NCBI GenBank assembly: GCA_910579735.1
Contig: CAJTUZ010000021.1
Coordinates: forward strand, 1 to 63,884
Source: an uncultured Lachnospiraceae bacterium
GTDB taxonomy: Bacteria; Bacillota; Clostridia; Lachnospirales; Lachnospiraceae
Direction: 5' to 3'
Length of the DNA stretch: 63,884 bases
Part shown: piece after piece, positions 8,586 through 17,769 of the stretch
Numbering within the stretch: position 1 is the stretch's first letter
How the letters are laid out: each line of letters opens with the position of its first letter
Made by a program: the position numbers and the translations under genes
Notes under the pieces: model-generated
The model's database searches: none
Told to the model about the DNA's origin: nothing
Seen by the model: the letters and a program-made list of their open reading frames with translations, nothing else

Positions 8586-8649
8586 AAACCATCGGTAATG
8601 ATGACAGGCTTATTGTCAGACAGATAATTGTCATTGTTACCGGTGGTTT
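8586..8649 (+). terminator. Long hairpin at the 3' end of the four-repeat gene
   Basis: A 21-bp stem (8586-8606 with 8629-8649) whose only three deviations are G-U wobbles when read as plus-strand RNA. This implies selection on the plus-strand transcript. No long T-run follows. It separates this gene from the convergent LysR gene. Confidence 0.5.
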
Positions 8650-8687
8650 GTGTTATTACGGGCAGATAAATAGACGGATGGATCGTT

Positions 8688-9593
8688 TCATGCCCGTATG
8701 GAAAGGAAAGCATCTATCAGCAAATCTTTCAAAGTTCCCGCTGCAACATTCAAAGAACGTTCCGTATTTTCCACAAGCAAAATATCCCGGCAGGGAATAC
8801 TTTCCTGCAGCGGGATCCGGCAGATCTCCCCGCTTGTCAGAGCTTCTTTTGCCATCTTTTCGGGGAAAAATCCAAGTCCCAGGTTGTTTTTGACCATAGG
8901 CAGGATCTGGTCCGTAGTGGCCGCTTCAAATTCCGGCTTCAGACATAAGCCGTGTTCGCGGTAGAAACTGTCATAAAAGCGATAGCTCATCGTATTTTCT
9001 CCCAGACAGACAAGCGGATAGTGAGAAATATCGTTCAGGGAAACTGGCGTTTGGACTATTTCTTGAAAAGCATTCCCGCCGATCAGAATATCCTGAAACT
9101 GCGTCAGCGGGGTTTTTTTTAGTGTATCCGGAATATCGGCAGGAGAAGCGACTACGGCAAAATCCACGAGACCCTGCCTGACGGAATCAATGGCCTGCAT
9201 GGTCAGGTGGTTCCGGATGCGGATGCGGATCTCCGGATAAATTTTCTTAAACCGAGCCAGTGCAGGCAGGAGCAGCAAATGCAGGGCAGTCTCACTGGCT
9301 CCGACGTTTACGGTGCCTTTGTGTAATCCGGTAAACATTTTGATTTCTTCTTCAGCGCTCTGTAATTGTTCGACCGCGCTCTTTACATGGGAATATAACC
9401 GTTCACCTTCCGGTGTCAGTACGATGCCGCGGCCTGCACGGATAAAAAGCCGGCAGCCCAGATCATGTTCTAAGAGTTTGATCGTCCGGGAAATGTTCGG
9501 CTGGCTGCCATGCAGCGATTCTGCGGCAAGGGTGAAATTTCTGTATTTGGCGGCATAATAGAAAACACGGTAATATTCGTAGCTGATATCCAT
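8688..9593 (-). CDS. LysR-family transcriptional regulator
   Basis: DNA-binding regulator of 301 residues. The N-terminal winged helix-turn-helix (YRVFYYAAKYRNFTLAAESL, then GSQPNISRTIKLLEHDLGCRLF) is the LysR signature. Residues about 90-295 form the periplasmic-binding-protein-like effector domain. The start at 9593 is chosen because AAGGAG lies just upstream and the protein then begins MDISYEYY, as LysR proteins do; a longer frame upstream lacks these features. It is divergent from the MATE exporter gene, the classic arrangement in which a LysR protein controls its neighbour. The shared intergenic region holds a duplicated AATCTGCAGA site. The effector is unknown. Confidence 0.88.
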   Translation of the reverse strand: MDISYEYYRVFYYAAKYRNFTLAAESLHGSQPNISRTIKLLEHDLGCRLFIRAGRGIVLTPEGERLYSHVKSAVEQLQSAEEEIKMFTGLHKGTVNVGASETALHLLLLPALARFKKIYPEIRIRIRNHLTMQAIDSVRQGLVDFAVVASPADIPDTLKKTPLTQFQDILIGGNAFQEIVQTPVSLNDISHYPLVCLGENTMSYRFYDSFYREHGLCLKPEFEAATTDQILPMVKNNLGLGFFPEKMAKEALTSGEICRIPLQESIPCRDILLVENTERSLNVAAGTLKDLLIDAFLSIRA

Positions 9594-9746
9594 GGTGGAC
9601 TCCTTTCGCCCAAACTCCGGCTGTGAAAGTAAAGTTTCGCAATTTCTTTTTTGGCAGAACAGCAGAGTAACGGGGAGTGATATTTCAATGATGTTCCGTG
9701 ACAAAAGATATATAAAATTGATATAGTAGTAATATAAAACATATAT

Positions 9747-9775
9747 TTTTCAAATCTATTTATAAAAAGTATAAT
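9747..9775 (+). promoter_or_regulatory. Candidate promoter of the MATE exporter gene
   Basis: TTTTCA (9747-9752), 17-bp spacer, TATAAT (9770-9775) in the divergent LysR/MATE intergenic region. Confidence 0.5.
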
Positions 9776-9819
9776 ACCGATAGATGAAATAAGCAATAAC
9801 AAGAATCGGCAGCAAACAA

Positions 9820-9844
9820 AATCTGCAGATTCGAAATCTGCAGA
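9820..9844. promoter_or_regulatory. Operator-like paired AATCTGCAGA sites
   Basis: AATCTGCAGA occurs at 9820-9829 and 9835-9844, each containing the palindrome TCTGCAGA, with TTCGA between. The centres are about 1.5 helical turns apart, downstream of the MATE -10. A regulator, possibly the divergent LysR protein, could bind here; this is inference. Confidence 0.4.
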
Positions 9845-9869
9845 ATGCGGGAAGGGGATCAGTATTGCA

Positions 9870-11219
9870 ATGAACAAAGATCTGACAGTAGGAAAACCGG
9901 AAACCGTATTATGGAAATTCTGCGTGCCTTTATTCGGCAGCATTATTTTCCAACAGTTATATAATATAGCCGACAGTCTCGTAGCCGGTAAACTGATCGG
10001 AGAAAATGCACTTGCGGCAGTGGGCAACAGCTATGAGATCACGCTGATCTTTATCGCCTTTGCCTTTGGCTGTAATATAGGATGTTCCGTTATTGTTTCA
10101 CAGCTGTTTGGCGCAAGGAAATATCAGGAGATGAAGACTGCCGTCTATACGGCTCTGACAGCCAGCGCCGTATTATGTGCGGTTTTGATGCTTGCGGGTA
10201 TTTTGGCGTGTACGGGACTTCTTCATATGGTCAGGACACCGGAGACAATCTTTGCGGATTCCAAATTGTATCTGGATATTTATATATGGGGATTTCCGTT
10301 TCTGCTTTTTTATAATGTGGCGACAGGGATCTTCTCGGCGCTTGGAGATTCCAAAACGCCTTTTATCTTTCTGGCTCTTTCATCGACTTCCAATATCGCT
10401 GTCGATATCCTGTTTGTTTCGGCCTTTCATATGGGGGTTGCGGGCGTTGCCTGGGCGACGTTTCTTTGCCAGGGAATCAGCTGTGTACTGGCCGTTATCG
10501 TAGTAAAAATAAGGCTTTCGGCAATTAAAACAGAAACAAAAGCGCCCTTTTTTTCCATGGATCTGCTGAAAAAAATAACCATGATAGCAGTGCCGAGTAT
10601 TTTACAGCAGAGTTTCATTTCAATCGGCAATATCATTATCCAGGGAGTTATCAACGGATATGGGGCCGGTGTCATAGCAGGATATTCGGCGGCAGTCAAA
10701 TTAAATAATTTGGTCATTACTTCGTTTACGACGTTAGGAAACGGCGTCTCCAATTACGCGGCTCAAAATATGGGGGCAGGCATTCCGGCACGTGTCAGGG
10801 AAGGATTTAAGGCGGCAGTCAAAATGGTTTGGATATTGTGTATACCGATCGTGGCAGGGTATGTTCTGGCAAGCGGTCCTTTGATCGGGATCTTTATGGA
10901 AGACCCATCGGAGTCCGCATTGCTTTCTGGAATATGGTTTTTGAATATTGCAGCGCCGTTTTATTTTGTGGTATCCGTGAAACTTGTGGCGGACGGGATT
11001 CTGCGCGGTACGGGAATGATGAAACAATTTATGGTATCCACTTTTACGGATCTGCTTCTGCGCGTTATGCTGGCGGTTATTTTTTCGATTCAATGGGGAT
11101 ATATCGGCATCTGGTGTGCGTGGCCCATCGGCTGGTGCAGCGCGACGATATTGTCATTTCTGTTTTATCGGAACGGGCCGTGGAAAGCAGGGCGGTCTGC
11201 AGCGCTGAATGACCGTTGA
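9870..11219 (+). CDS. MATE-family multidrug/Na+ antiporter
   Basis: Integral membrane exporter of 449 residues with about 12 hydrophobic segments in two homologous halves. It starts with the usual MATE N-terminus (ETVLWKFCVPLFGSIIFQQL) and carries the second-half counterpart near KKITMIAVPSILQQSFISIG. It exports drugs or metabolites in exchange for Na+ or H+. Start: ATG with GAAGGGG about 12 bp upstream. Its partner is the divergent LysR gene. Its stop codon (11217-11219) lies only 4 bp before the right-hand ATGGTA junction, so the interrupting DNA ends almost at the gene end. Substrate unknown. Confidence 0.9.
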   Translation: MNKDLTVGKPETVLWKFCVPLFGSIIFQQLYNIADSLVAGKLIGENALAAVGNSYEITLIFIAFAFGCNIGCSVIVSQLFGARKYQEMKTAVYTALTASAVLCAVLMLAGILACTGLLHMVRTPETIFADSKLYLDIYIWGFPFLLFYNVATGIFSALGDSKTPFIFLALSSTSNIAVDILFVSAFHMGVAGVAWATFLCQGISCVLAVIVVKIRLSAIKTETKAPFFSMDLLKKITMIAVPSILQQSFISIGNIIIQGVINGYGAGVIAGYSAAVKLNNLVITSFTTLGNGVSNYAAQNMGAGIPARVREGFKAAVKMVWILCIPIVAGYVLASGPLIGIFMEDPSESALLSGIWFLNIAAPFYFVVSVKLVADGILRGTGMMKQFMVSTFTDLLLRVMLAVIFSIQWGYIGIWCAWPIGWCSATILSFLFYRNGPWKAGRSAALNDR

Positions 11220-11223
11220 CCAT

Positions 11224-11229
11224 ATGGTA
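11224..11229 (+). repeat. Right copy of 6-bp junction repeat ATGGTA
   Basis: Partner of 5360-5365. Here it forms part of a 10-bp palindrome (ACCATATGGT, 11220-11229). The next base continues the sleC-like frame as TAC-CGC-AAC. Confidence 0.7.
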
Positions 11230-11809
11230 CCGCAACCAGGGCTACAACTTCACGATCACATCTTCTACCGCATATGATCAGAAATGGATCCGCGGCAGAA
11301 ACACATACGGAAACATTGACAGACTGGTAGACAGTATTTTTGCCAATTATCTTTCCCGGCCGGGGGTCAGACAGCCGATCTTTACGTCGTACTGTGACGG
11401 GCAGAGAGTGACATGCAACGGTTTGAGCCAGTGGGGGTCAAAGTACCTGGGGGATGAAGGATATTCCGCGATTGAGATCATCCGCTATTATTACGGCAGC
11501 GACATGTATATTAATTCCGCAGTCAGCGTAGCCGGTGTGCCCTCATCCTGGCCGGGATATAATCTGACGATCGGATCGTCTGGAGATAAAGTCAGACAAT
11601 TGCAGCAGCAGCTTAACCGGATTGCGCAGAATTATCCGGCCATTCCGAAAGTTACGGTGGATGGGATTTACGGTTCGCGGACGGCGGAAGCGGTACGTGT
11701 GTTCCAGCGGGTGTTTGGTCTGCCGGCAAGCGGGATCACGGACTATCCTACATGGTATGAAATATCAGATGTTTATGTAGGTGTCAGCCGGATATCGGAA
11801 CCGGGTTAG
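11224..11809 (+). pseudogene. sleC: sleC-like spore cortex-lytic enzyme, 3' fragment (no start)
   Basis: Remaining part of the split cortex hydrolase. It begins inside the SpoIID/LytB-like domain (WYRNQGYNF) and contains its second half (SYCDGQRVTCNGLSQWG, then EGYSAIEIIRYYYGSDM). It ends with a PG_binding_1 domain (IGSSGDKVRQLQQQLNRI, then TVDGIYGSRTAEAVRVFQ) that anchors to peptidoglycan. No SD-preceded start codon serves this fragment; the in-frame TTG at 11216 lies inside the MATE gene. The reading frame is free of stops and frameshifts, so the break is recent or the frame is still selected. The stop is at 11807-11809. Confidence 0.75.
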
Positions 11810-11866
11810 AAGATAAGGAGAAAAATGTGCCGGAGAAGTACTCTTCGGCACTGTCTACGTTTTGCC

Positions 11867-11896
11867 TTGCAGAAAATGGCAGTTGAATGGTATAAT
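11867..11896 (+). promoter_or_regulatory. Candidate sigma-A promoter of the DUF5717/DUF5716 cluster
   Basis: TTGCAG (11867-11872), 18-bp spacer, perfect TATAAT (11891-11896). Transcription would begin near 11903, after the first in-frame ATG at 11899, so it argues for the later start at 11929. Confidence 0.55.
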
Positions 11897-11928
11897 AAAT
11901 GCAGACCCGGCAAGAGACTGCATGGGAA

Positions 11929-14900
11929 ATGGGTGCGAAATACGAGAAAAGCGTGGTGCGGGAAGTGAAGCAGATTATTCAGGAGATACTGGACGGAAAT
12001 TTTAAGTATGAGAATGGTTCTCTGGATTTTTCATGCCCGCAGATAGAGGCTTCCGTACAGGCAGGAGAGCTGTTGGAAGGTTCTTTTACGATCTTCGGAC
12101 CGGAAGGTGTTTTGACGGAAGGCTGCGTGGTGTCTTCGGATCTGCGCATGGAATGTCTTACGCCGACATTTGGAGGAAGCCGGGACGAGATTTTTTACCG
12201 GTTGGATACTTCCGAAATGGAGGCGGGAACAGAGATAAAAGGCGCCTTTCATATCGTATCAAATCAGGGAGAATATTATCTCCCTTTTTCTGTTATATTA
12301 AAGTTACCATTGATCGAATCAAGCCTTGGAACGATCAAGAATCTTTTTCATTTTACAAATCTTGCGAAAAGCAGCTGGACGGAAGCGGTCGGACTCTTTT
12401 ACAGCAGGGAATTTGAGCAGGTCTTTAAAGGAAACGACAGACAGCATTATGCGGCCTATAAAGGACTTTCCGGACTTTATGGGAACGAACACAATGTGGA
12501 AGAGTTTCTGATAGAGATCAACAAAAAGAAACCGGTAGAGTTTCTTCCCGAAGAGTCGCAGATCAGAATAGAAAATCCTGCGCCTGCTTCCAGATATACG
12601 CTGGTCATCAATAGAAACGGCTGGGGGTATACGCATCTGCGGATAGAAACCGAAGGAGATTTTCTGGAGATCCATGAGAATGTCATTGGGGAAGAGGCAT
12701 TCCTCGGCAATCTGTACAGGCTGTATTATTATATCAAAGAGGACAGGCTCCATGCCGGTAATAATTATGGCTGTATCCGTATTATCGGTTACGGAAAGAC
12801 GATAACGGTTCCGGTTACGGTTATCTGTCATGTGGAAAGTATCCGCAGGAGATTCGGCTTTTACAAGGAAAAAAAGCGTGTCATTACACAGCTTCTGCAG
12901 TTTTATCAGGCGTTTCGTTTAAAAAAGATCAGTGTCAAAACCTGGATGGAAGAAACCGGTAAGCTGACGGAACGTTTGCAGGAGATCGATGGGAATGACG
13001 TGGCGGCCAAATTGTTTCAGGCACAGCTGCTTATGACAAAAGAACGTTTTCATGAGGCGCAGTGGATTCTGGAACAGGAAAGGGAACTGTTAGAATCGCT
13101 GCAGAAAGAGAAGCCTGAGCTGTGGTGTTACTATTTATATTTGACGACCCTTTATGGCAAAAGTGACAGTGATATTGATGAGATAGCACGGGTCATTGCA
13201 TGGTATTATGAGAGAAACCGCGGAAACTGGCGGATCGCATGGCTCCTGCTGTTCGTATCGGATGAATACAGCCGCAGCGCCTCCGGAAAATGGGCGCTTT
13301 TGGAGGAACTGTTTACTTACCGCTGTAAGAGTCCGCTCATTTATATAGAAGCCTGGAATCTGTTATGCATGAATCCGGCGATGTTATTAAAGCTTGGTGA
13401 TTTCGAATTACAGATCTTGAATTATGCCGTGAAAAATGAAGTCATGAAAGACGATATCATGATACAGGTATTATACCTTGCGCAGAAGCAGAAAGGGTAT
13501 TCGGCGCTTCTGCTCCGGATCCTGATGTCCTGCTATGACAGGCATCCGCAGAGCGATATTCTGCATGCCATCTGCACGACGCTGATCAAAGGCAATAAAT
13601 ACGGCAGTCAATATTTCGCATGGTATCAGGCCGGCGTGGAACAGAATCTGCGGATCACCAGATTGTATGAATACTATATGATGTCGGTAACGTTGGACGA
13701 TTCACGGACACTGCCGAAGATGATCCTGATGTATTTTTCCTATCAGAGCGATTTAAGCTATGAGATTACGGCATGGCTGTATGTGTATGTATTAAAGCAC
13801 CAGGAAGAAATACCGGATATTTATATAAATTATATGCCCGCAATGGAGCGGTTTGTGGTGGAACAGATCAAGAAGGACAGGATCAACAGGAATCTGGCCT
13901 ATCTTTACCGCAATATCCTCACCAAGTCCATTGTGGATGAAGAAGTTGCCGGACATCTGCTCGACCTGCTGTTCATGCAGGATATTACGATAGAAAATGA
14001 CGAGATAAAGCAGGTGATCCTCGTTTATCCGTACGGTACGAAGGAGATGGCCTATCCGGTTACCGGAGGCCGTGCCCAGGTGCCCATCTATGATGAGGAA
14101 TGTAAGATTTTGCTGGAAGATGGTGCCCATGACCGTTATACCAAGAGTATTTCCTACAAAGCGGAACATCTGAACACGACGGGGAAACTGATCCTAATGG
14201 CGGCTCCTTATATCAGGGAACATTTAGGGTATGATCTCTATATCTGCTTCGACCATAAAAATGCGATAACGCTGCTGGAAGACAATATTGAACGTTTTAA
14301 ACGTCTTGCGGACTCCGATTTTATGAGGGAACAGATCCGTCAGGAGATCAGGATCCGGATGATACAGTTTTATTATGAAAAAGACCGTATGTGGGAACTG
14401 GATGAATATCTGTTCGCGCTAAAACCCGAACAGATCGCACGCGGCGACAGAAAGGAAGTCATACGTACGATGGTTCTGCGCGGTATGTATGAGGAAGCCT
14501 ATACATGGGTCTGCCTTACCGGACCGTATGGAATCGATGTCAAAACGCTTGTCAGACTCTGCAGCAGACTGCTTACGCTTAACGGGCAGGAAGAAGAAAA
14601 ACGGATGACCGGGATGCTTCTTTATGTGCTGGACAAAGGAAAATATGACGAACAGATACTGCAATATCTGATCCGCTATTACAACGGCAGTATCAAGGAT
14701 ATGCGTAATATCTGGAAAGCAGCGCATGACTTCGGTGTGGATACTTATGAAATGAGCGAACGGATTCTCGTGCAGATGCTTTATACCGGAGCCTATATAG
14801 GCGAGAGCATGGAAATTTTTCACTCTTATATGAAAGAAAACGGGAAAGAGGAAGTGACCCTGGCCTTTTTGTCCCAATGCTGTTATGATTATGTGATAAA

Positions 14901-15534
14901 AGAAAAGATCGCCGAGCCGCTTTTATGTCAGGACATACTGCGCCTGTACCGGGAGAAGCTCAGACTGCATCAGGTATGCCTGATCGCATACTTAAAATAT
15001 TATGCCGAAAATCCGAAAGAAATTACGGAAGAAATAAAAGAAGTGATCCGCGGATTCCTGCGGGAGTTGTTAAAGCGGAAGATCGTCCTGCCTCTTTTTC
15101 ATGCTTACCAGGGATATCTGCCGGCGCTTGACGCCCTGCAGGACAAGGTGATTTTAGAATACCGCGCGAAACCCGGACACCGCGTTATGATCCATTATCT
15201 GATCCAGAAAGAGGGAGAAGAGAAGCAGGAATATGCCAAGGAAGTGATGAAGGATATGTTTTCCGGTATCTGCGTGAAAGAATTCATTCTCTTTTTCGGG
15301 GAAAGATTACAATATTATATTACCGAAGATGCGGATGGCCGGGAACAGGTTACGCACAGCGCAACGGTCAGTAAAAACGACAGCAGGGATGATGTGCACA
15401 TGAACAGCCGCTTCAGCCTGCTCAATGATATTATGATCGGCAAAACGATGCAGGATTATGATACAGTGGACAAATTATTGGAAGAATACTATAAAAAGGA
15501 CTTTATGGTCAATAAACTCTTTACGATAGTATGA
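11929..15534 (+). CDS. DUF5717-like giant protein: beta-domains plus alpha-solenoid
   Basis: Uncharacterised protein of about 1,200 residues, resembling the family I know as DUF5717. The N-terminus (about 20-120, NGSLDFSCPQIEASVQAGE) and a second region (about 195-300) look like Ig-type beta-sandwiches. From about 310 to 1,100 it is almost all helical with TPR-like spacing, i.e. an alpha-solenoid, broken near 670 by another beta segment. No signal peptide or membrane segment, so cytosolic. The ATG at 11929 is preferred because a good TATAAT ends 3 bp before the alternative ATG at 11899. Neither start has a strong SD. It is the first of four co-directional genes, followed after 40 bp by an Hsp70-fold-like protein. 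A scaffold or adaptor role is inferred only. Confidence 0.6.
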   Translation: MGAKYEKSVVREVKQIIQEILDGNFKYENGSLDFSCPQIEASVQAGELLEGSFTIFGPEGVLTEGCVVSSDLRMECLTPTFGGSRDEIFYRLDTSEMEAGTEIKGAFHIVSNQGEYYLPFSVILKLPLIESSLGTIKNLFHFTNLAKSSWTEAVGLFYSREFEQVFKGNDRQHYAAYKGLSGLYGNEHNVEEFLIEINKKKPVEFLPEESQIRIENPAPASRYTLVINRNGWGYTHLRIETEGDFLEIHENVIGEEAFLGNLYRLYYYIKEDRLHAGNNYGCIRIIGYGKTITVPVTVICHVESIRRRFGFYKEKKRVITQLLQFYQAFRLKKISVKTWMEETGKLTERLQEIDGNDVAAKLFQAQLLMTKERFHEAQWILEQERELLESLQKEKPELWCYYLYLTTLYGKSDSDIDEIARVIAWYYERNRGNWRIAWLLLFVSDEYSRSASGKWALLEELFTYRCKSPLIYIEAWNLLCMNPAMLLKLGDFELQILNYAVKNEVMKDDIMIQVLYLAQKQKGYSALLLRILMSCYDRHPQSDILHAICTTLIKGNKYGSQYFAWYQAGVEQNLRITRLYEYYMMSVTLDDSRTLPKMILMYFSYQSDLSYEITAWLYVYVLKHQEEIPDIYINYMPAMERFVVEQIKKDRINRNLAYLYRNILTKSIVDEEVAGHLLDLLFMQDITIENDEIKQVILVYPYGTKEMAYPVTGGRAQVPIYDEECKILLEDGAHDRYTKSISYKAEHLNTTGKLILMAAPYIREHLGYDLYICFDHKNAITLLEDNIERFKRLADSDFMREQIRQEIRIRMIQFYYEKDRMWELDEYLFALKPEQIARGDRKEVIRTMVLRGMYEEAYTWVCLTGPYGIDVKTLVRLCSRLLTLNGQEEEKRMTGMLLYVLDKGKYDEQILQYLIRYYNGSIKDMRNIWKAAHDFGVDTYEMSERILVQMLYTGAYIGESMEIFHSYMKENGKEEVTLAFLSQCCYDYVIKEKIAEPLLCQDILRLYREKLRLHQVCLIAYLKYYAENPKEITEEIKEVIRGFLRELLKRKIVLPLFHAYQGYLPALDALQDKVILEYRAKPGHRVMIHYLIQKEGEEKQEYAKEVMKDMFSGICVKEFILFFGERLQYYITEDADGREQVTHSATVSKNDSRDDVHMNSRFSLLNDIMIGKTMQDYDTVDKLLEEYYKKDFMVNKLFTIV

Positions 15535-15574
15535 ACGGCCGGATTCTGCTGTCGATCGGACCAGAGGAGCAGTT

Positions 15575-16891
15575 ATGTTCTTTGATAGAAAAAATGAAGA
15601 AAAAGTGCATAAAGGCAGTGTGCTTGCAGGCTATGACCTGAGCAGCGATTTTTCACAGATCAGCTATTGCGTTTATGGAGAAAATAAGGTAGAGAGCGTG
15701 GCTACCGTTATGGGTACAAGGCAGTACAATATTCCCACTGCGCTGTGGAAGCGGAAAGGGGTAAACCAGTGGCTGTACGGCAAAGATGCGCTGAGAAACG
15801 GGGAAACGGAAGAAGGCTGCCTTGTCATGAATCTGGTAGAGCTTGCAAGAAAAGGAGAAAAGATCAGGATCGAAGAAGAGGAATTTGATCCGGCGGCTCT
15901 TCTGACACTGTTTATTAAAAGAAGCCTTGTTTTGTTAAATTTTATCACGACACCGGAAAATATCGGTGCACTCATGTTTACGGTCGATCATCTGGATGAT
16001 AAAATGGTGGAGATCCTTACCAGGGCGGCGGCCAATCTGAATCTGAAAAATACGCGTATTTATTTTCAGAGCCATACGGAAAGTTTCTACTATTTCGTAC
16101 TGCATCAACCGGAGGAGCTGTGGAATTATCAGGTGTTAGCCTGTGAACATAACGGCATACGCTTAAAAACCTATCGTCTGGAAAGGAATAAGAAAACGAC
16201 GCCGATCGTGGTTTTGATCGAAGAACAGACGTACTCTGCGCTGGCGCTTCCGGGAGAAGAAGAGGACGAGGAGATCAGGAAAGACAGCTATGCGCTGGCT
16301 GACGAAAAATTTCTGGATATTTTGCAGCGAACGTGCGCGGAGAGAATCGTATCGGCGGCTTATTTGTTAGGAGACGGTTTCCGGGGGGACTGGGCGAAGG
16401 AGTCGCTTGCATTTCTGTGCAGAAACCGCAGGGCGTTTCAGGGGAATAACCTTTTTTGCAAGGGAGCATGTTTCGGACTTTTGGAGAAAATTGAACCGAG
16501 TGAGATTGGAAGCGCACATATTTTCCTGGGACCGGACAAATTGAAGTCCAATGTAGGCATGAATGTACTGCGCCGCGGCAAAGAATCGTATTATGCGCTC
16601 CTGGATGCGGGAGAGAACTGGTATGAGGTGCATAAAGAGTGTGAGATCCTTTTGCCGGGAGAAGAGAATGTACTTTCTTTTTTGATCACACCGCTTACCG
16701 GCAAGAGAGCCAAGTCGCAGGATATCATTTTGGATGATGCGCCTGTCAGGGAGGGAGCGTTTGGCAGATATGCAATTGAAATCAGGATGCTTTCGGCCGA
16801 ATGTGTGGAAGCCACAATAGAAGATATCGGATTCGGAGAATTTTTTCCGGCCAGTAAGAAGACATGGAAGAAGCAGTTTATGGTAACATAA
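15575..16891 (+). CDS. DUF5716-like protein with Hsp70/actin-type fold
   Basis: 438-residue protein I associate with DUF5716. Several blocks line up with the Hsp70 nucleotide-binding domain: LAGYDLSSDFSQISY (phosphate-1 position), PTALWKRKGVNQWLYGKDAL (like P-S-V-V...G-E-x-A), a helix followed by IGALMFTVDHLDD, and AYLLGDGFRGDW then NLFCKGACFGLLE (like LVGG...A-x-GAA). The second phosphate motif (DLGGG) is replaced by ACEHNG, so ATP turnover is doubtful. The last 110 residues (ITPLTGKRAKSQDIIL to IEDIGFGEFFP) resemble a short Hsp70 substrate-binding beta domain. Start: AGAGGAG upstream of the ATG. Second gene of the four-gene cluster. The Hsp70 relation is inferred from motifs. Confidence 0.6.
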   Translation: MFFDRKNEEKVHKGSVLAGYDLSSDFSQISYCVYGENKVESVATVMGTRQYNIPTALWKRKGVNQWLYGKDALRNGETEEGCLVMNLVELARKGEKIRIEEEEFDPAALLTLFIKRSLVLLNFITTPENIGALMFTVDHLDDKMVEILTRAAANLNLKNTRIYFQSHTESFYYFVLHQPEELWNYQVLACEHNGIRLKTYRLERNKKTTPIVVLIEEQTYSALALPGEEEDEEIRKDSYALADEKFLDILQRTCAERIVSAAYLLGDGFRGDWAKESLAFLCRNRRAFQGNNLFCKGACFGLLEKIEPSEIGSAHIFLGPDKLKSNVGMNVLRRGKESYYALLDAGENWYEVHKECEILLPGEENVLSFLITPLTGKRAKSQDIILDDAPVREGAFGRYAIEIRMLSAECVEATIEDIGFGEFFPASKKTWKKQFMVT

Positions 16892-16911
16892 CAGAGAAAG
16901 GCGGGCACGAT

Positions 16912-17760
16912 ATGAGCCGCATTTTATTGAGTACGGGGAATTATGCCGAAATACCCTATTTTTTTGAAAAAACTTATGTAAACCTATATTCCGCTGAAGA
17001 GCTTTGTTATGCGCTTGTAGAAAACGTGGAACTGTTGGATCAGGACATTGTAAGCGACAAACTTGCGCGATGGTTAGATGAGCAATGCGGACTTTCGAAG
17101 CTTGCGCATGCGCTTTACGGACTTGTGAACCAGAAGTGTTCGGTAAGCGCATATGTGGGAACCATATTAGAGTACATAGGACTATATCCGGTTGATGTGA
17201 TCTCGCATATTGAGACGATCATCAAAAACAGCGCCGGTATGAATCCCTATGAAAGACAGAAGGCCAAAGCGGACTATATGCTGCAAAATAACCGTTATGT
17301 GATCGCCATAGAGCGTTATGACGAACTGCTTTTAAAACTGCCGAGAGAAGAAAAGAAAATACGCGGAGAAGCGCTGCATAACAGAGGCGTTGCCAATGCA
17401 AAACTATTTCTGTTTGAACACGCCCAGGAGGACTTTATGACCGCCTACCGGACAAACGGCAGTATGGAAAGTCTGAAACAGTTCCTGATAGCGCGCAGAA
17501 TGTTGGATGACGATAAAAAATACGTGGAATATATTGCAGAGCATCCTGATCTGCATGCGGTATCTTTGCAGGTGGAACGGGCCGTGGAACAGGCGGCCGG
17601 ACAGTTTGAGATGACCGATGAAAACAGGATGCTGTTTACCCTGCGGGTATGCAAGGAGGAGAGCAGCGCCGTATCGGGCGGCGTGGTACAGTATTATGAG
17701 GAAATAGAGAAACTGACGGCCTCGCTAAAGGGCGCCTACCGGGAAAGTGTGGCAAGATAA
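16912..17760 (+). CDS. TPR-like helical protein of the DUF5716/5717 cluster
   Basis: Unrecognised 282-residue soluble protein. It is mostly helical, with TPR-style stretches around residues 120-195 (KADYMLQNNRYVIAIERYDE, then ALHNRGVANAKLFLFEHAQE). The start at 16912 (MSRILLSTG) follows the upstream stop by 20 bp and is preceded by GAGAAAGGCGGG. It is the third gene of the cluster and 9 bp from the next, so translation is probably coupled. TPR proteins often bind chaperone tails, which fits an Hsp70-like neighbour; that link is inference. Confidence 0.55.
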   Translation: MSRILLSTGNYAEIPYFFEKTYVNLYSAEELCYALVENVELLDQDIVSDKLARWLDEQCGLSKLAHALYGLVNQKCSVSAYVGTILEYIGLYPVDVISHIETIIKNSAGMNPYERQKAKADYMLQNNRYVIAIERYDELLLKLPREEKKIRGEALHNRGVANAKLFLFEHAQEDFMTAYRTNGSMESLKQFLIARRMLDDDKKYVEYIAEHPDLHAVSLQVERAVEQAAGQFEMTDENRMLFTLRVCKEESSAVSGGVVQYYEEIEKLTASLKGAYRESVAR

Positions 17761-17769
17761 GAGAAAGGC

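Larger units (their letters stand above)
5366..11229. other. 5,864-bp DNA segment interrupting the sleC-like gene
   Basis: The segment lies between the two halves of the sleC-like gene and is bordered by direct ATGGTA repeats. It contains a DUF5722-type secreted glycosidase, a secreted four-repeat protein, a LysR regulator and a MATE exporter, each with its own promoter signals. It contains a duplicated palindrome at 7138-7255. No transposase, integrase, serine or tyrosine recombinase is encoded in any frame. Codon use and base composition look like the surroundings. It may be an old insertion or rearrangement. A developmentally excised element in the style of skin is possible only if the recombinase acts from elsewhere. 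Confidence 0.65.

Noticed and set aside
11216..11223. TTG at 11216 as a true start of the sleC 3' fragment
   Set aside because: It lies inside the MATE coding end with no SD; the first residues (M-T-I) come from the interrupting DNA, not from sleC.
5366..11229. The interrupting DNA as a classical mobile element
   Set aside because: No transposase, integrase or resolvase in any frame, and no terminal inverted repeats. Only a 6-bp direct repeat borders it, so it is listed as an interrupting segment, not as a transposon or prophage.
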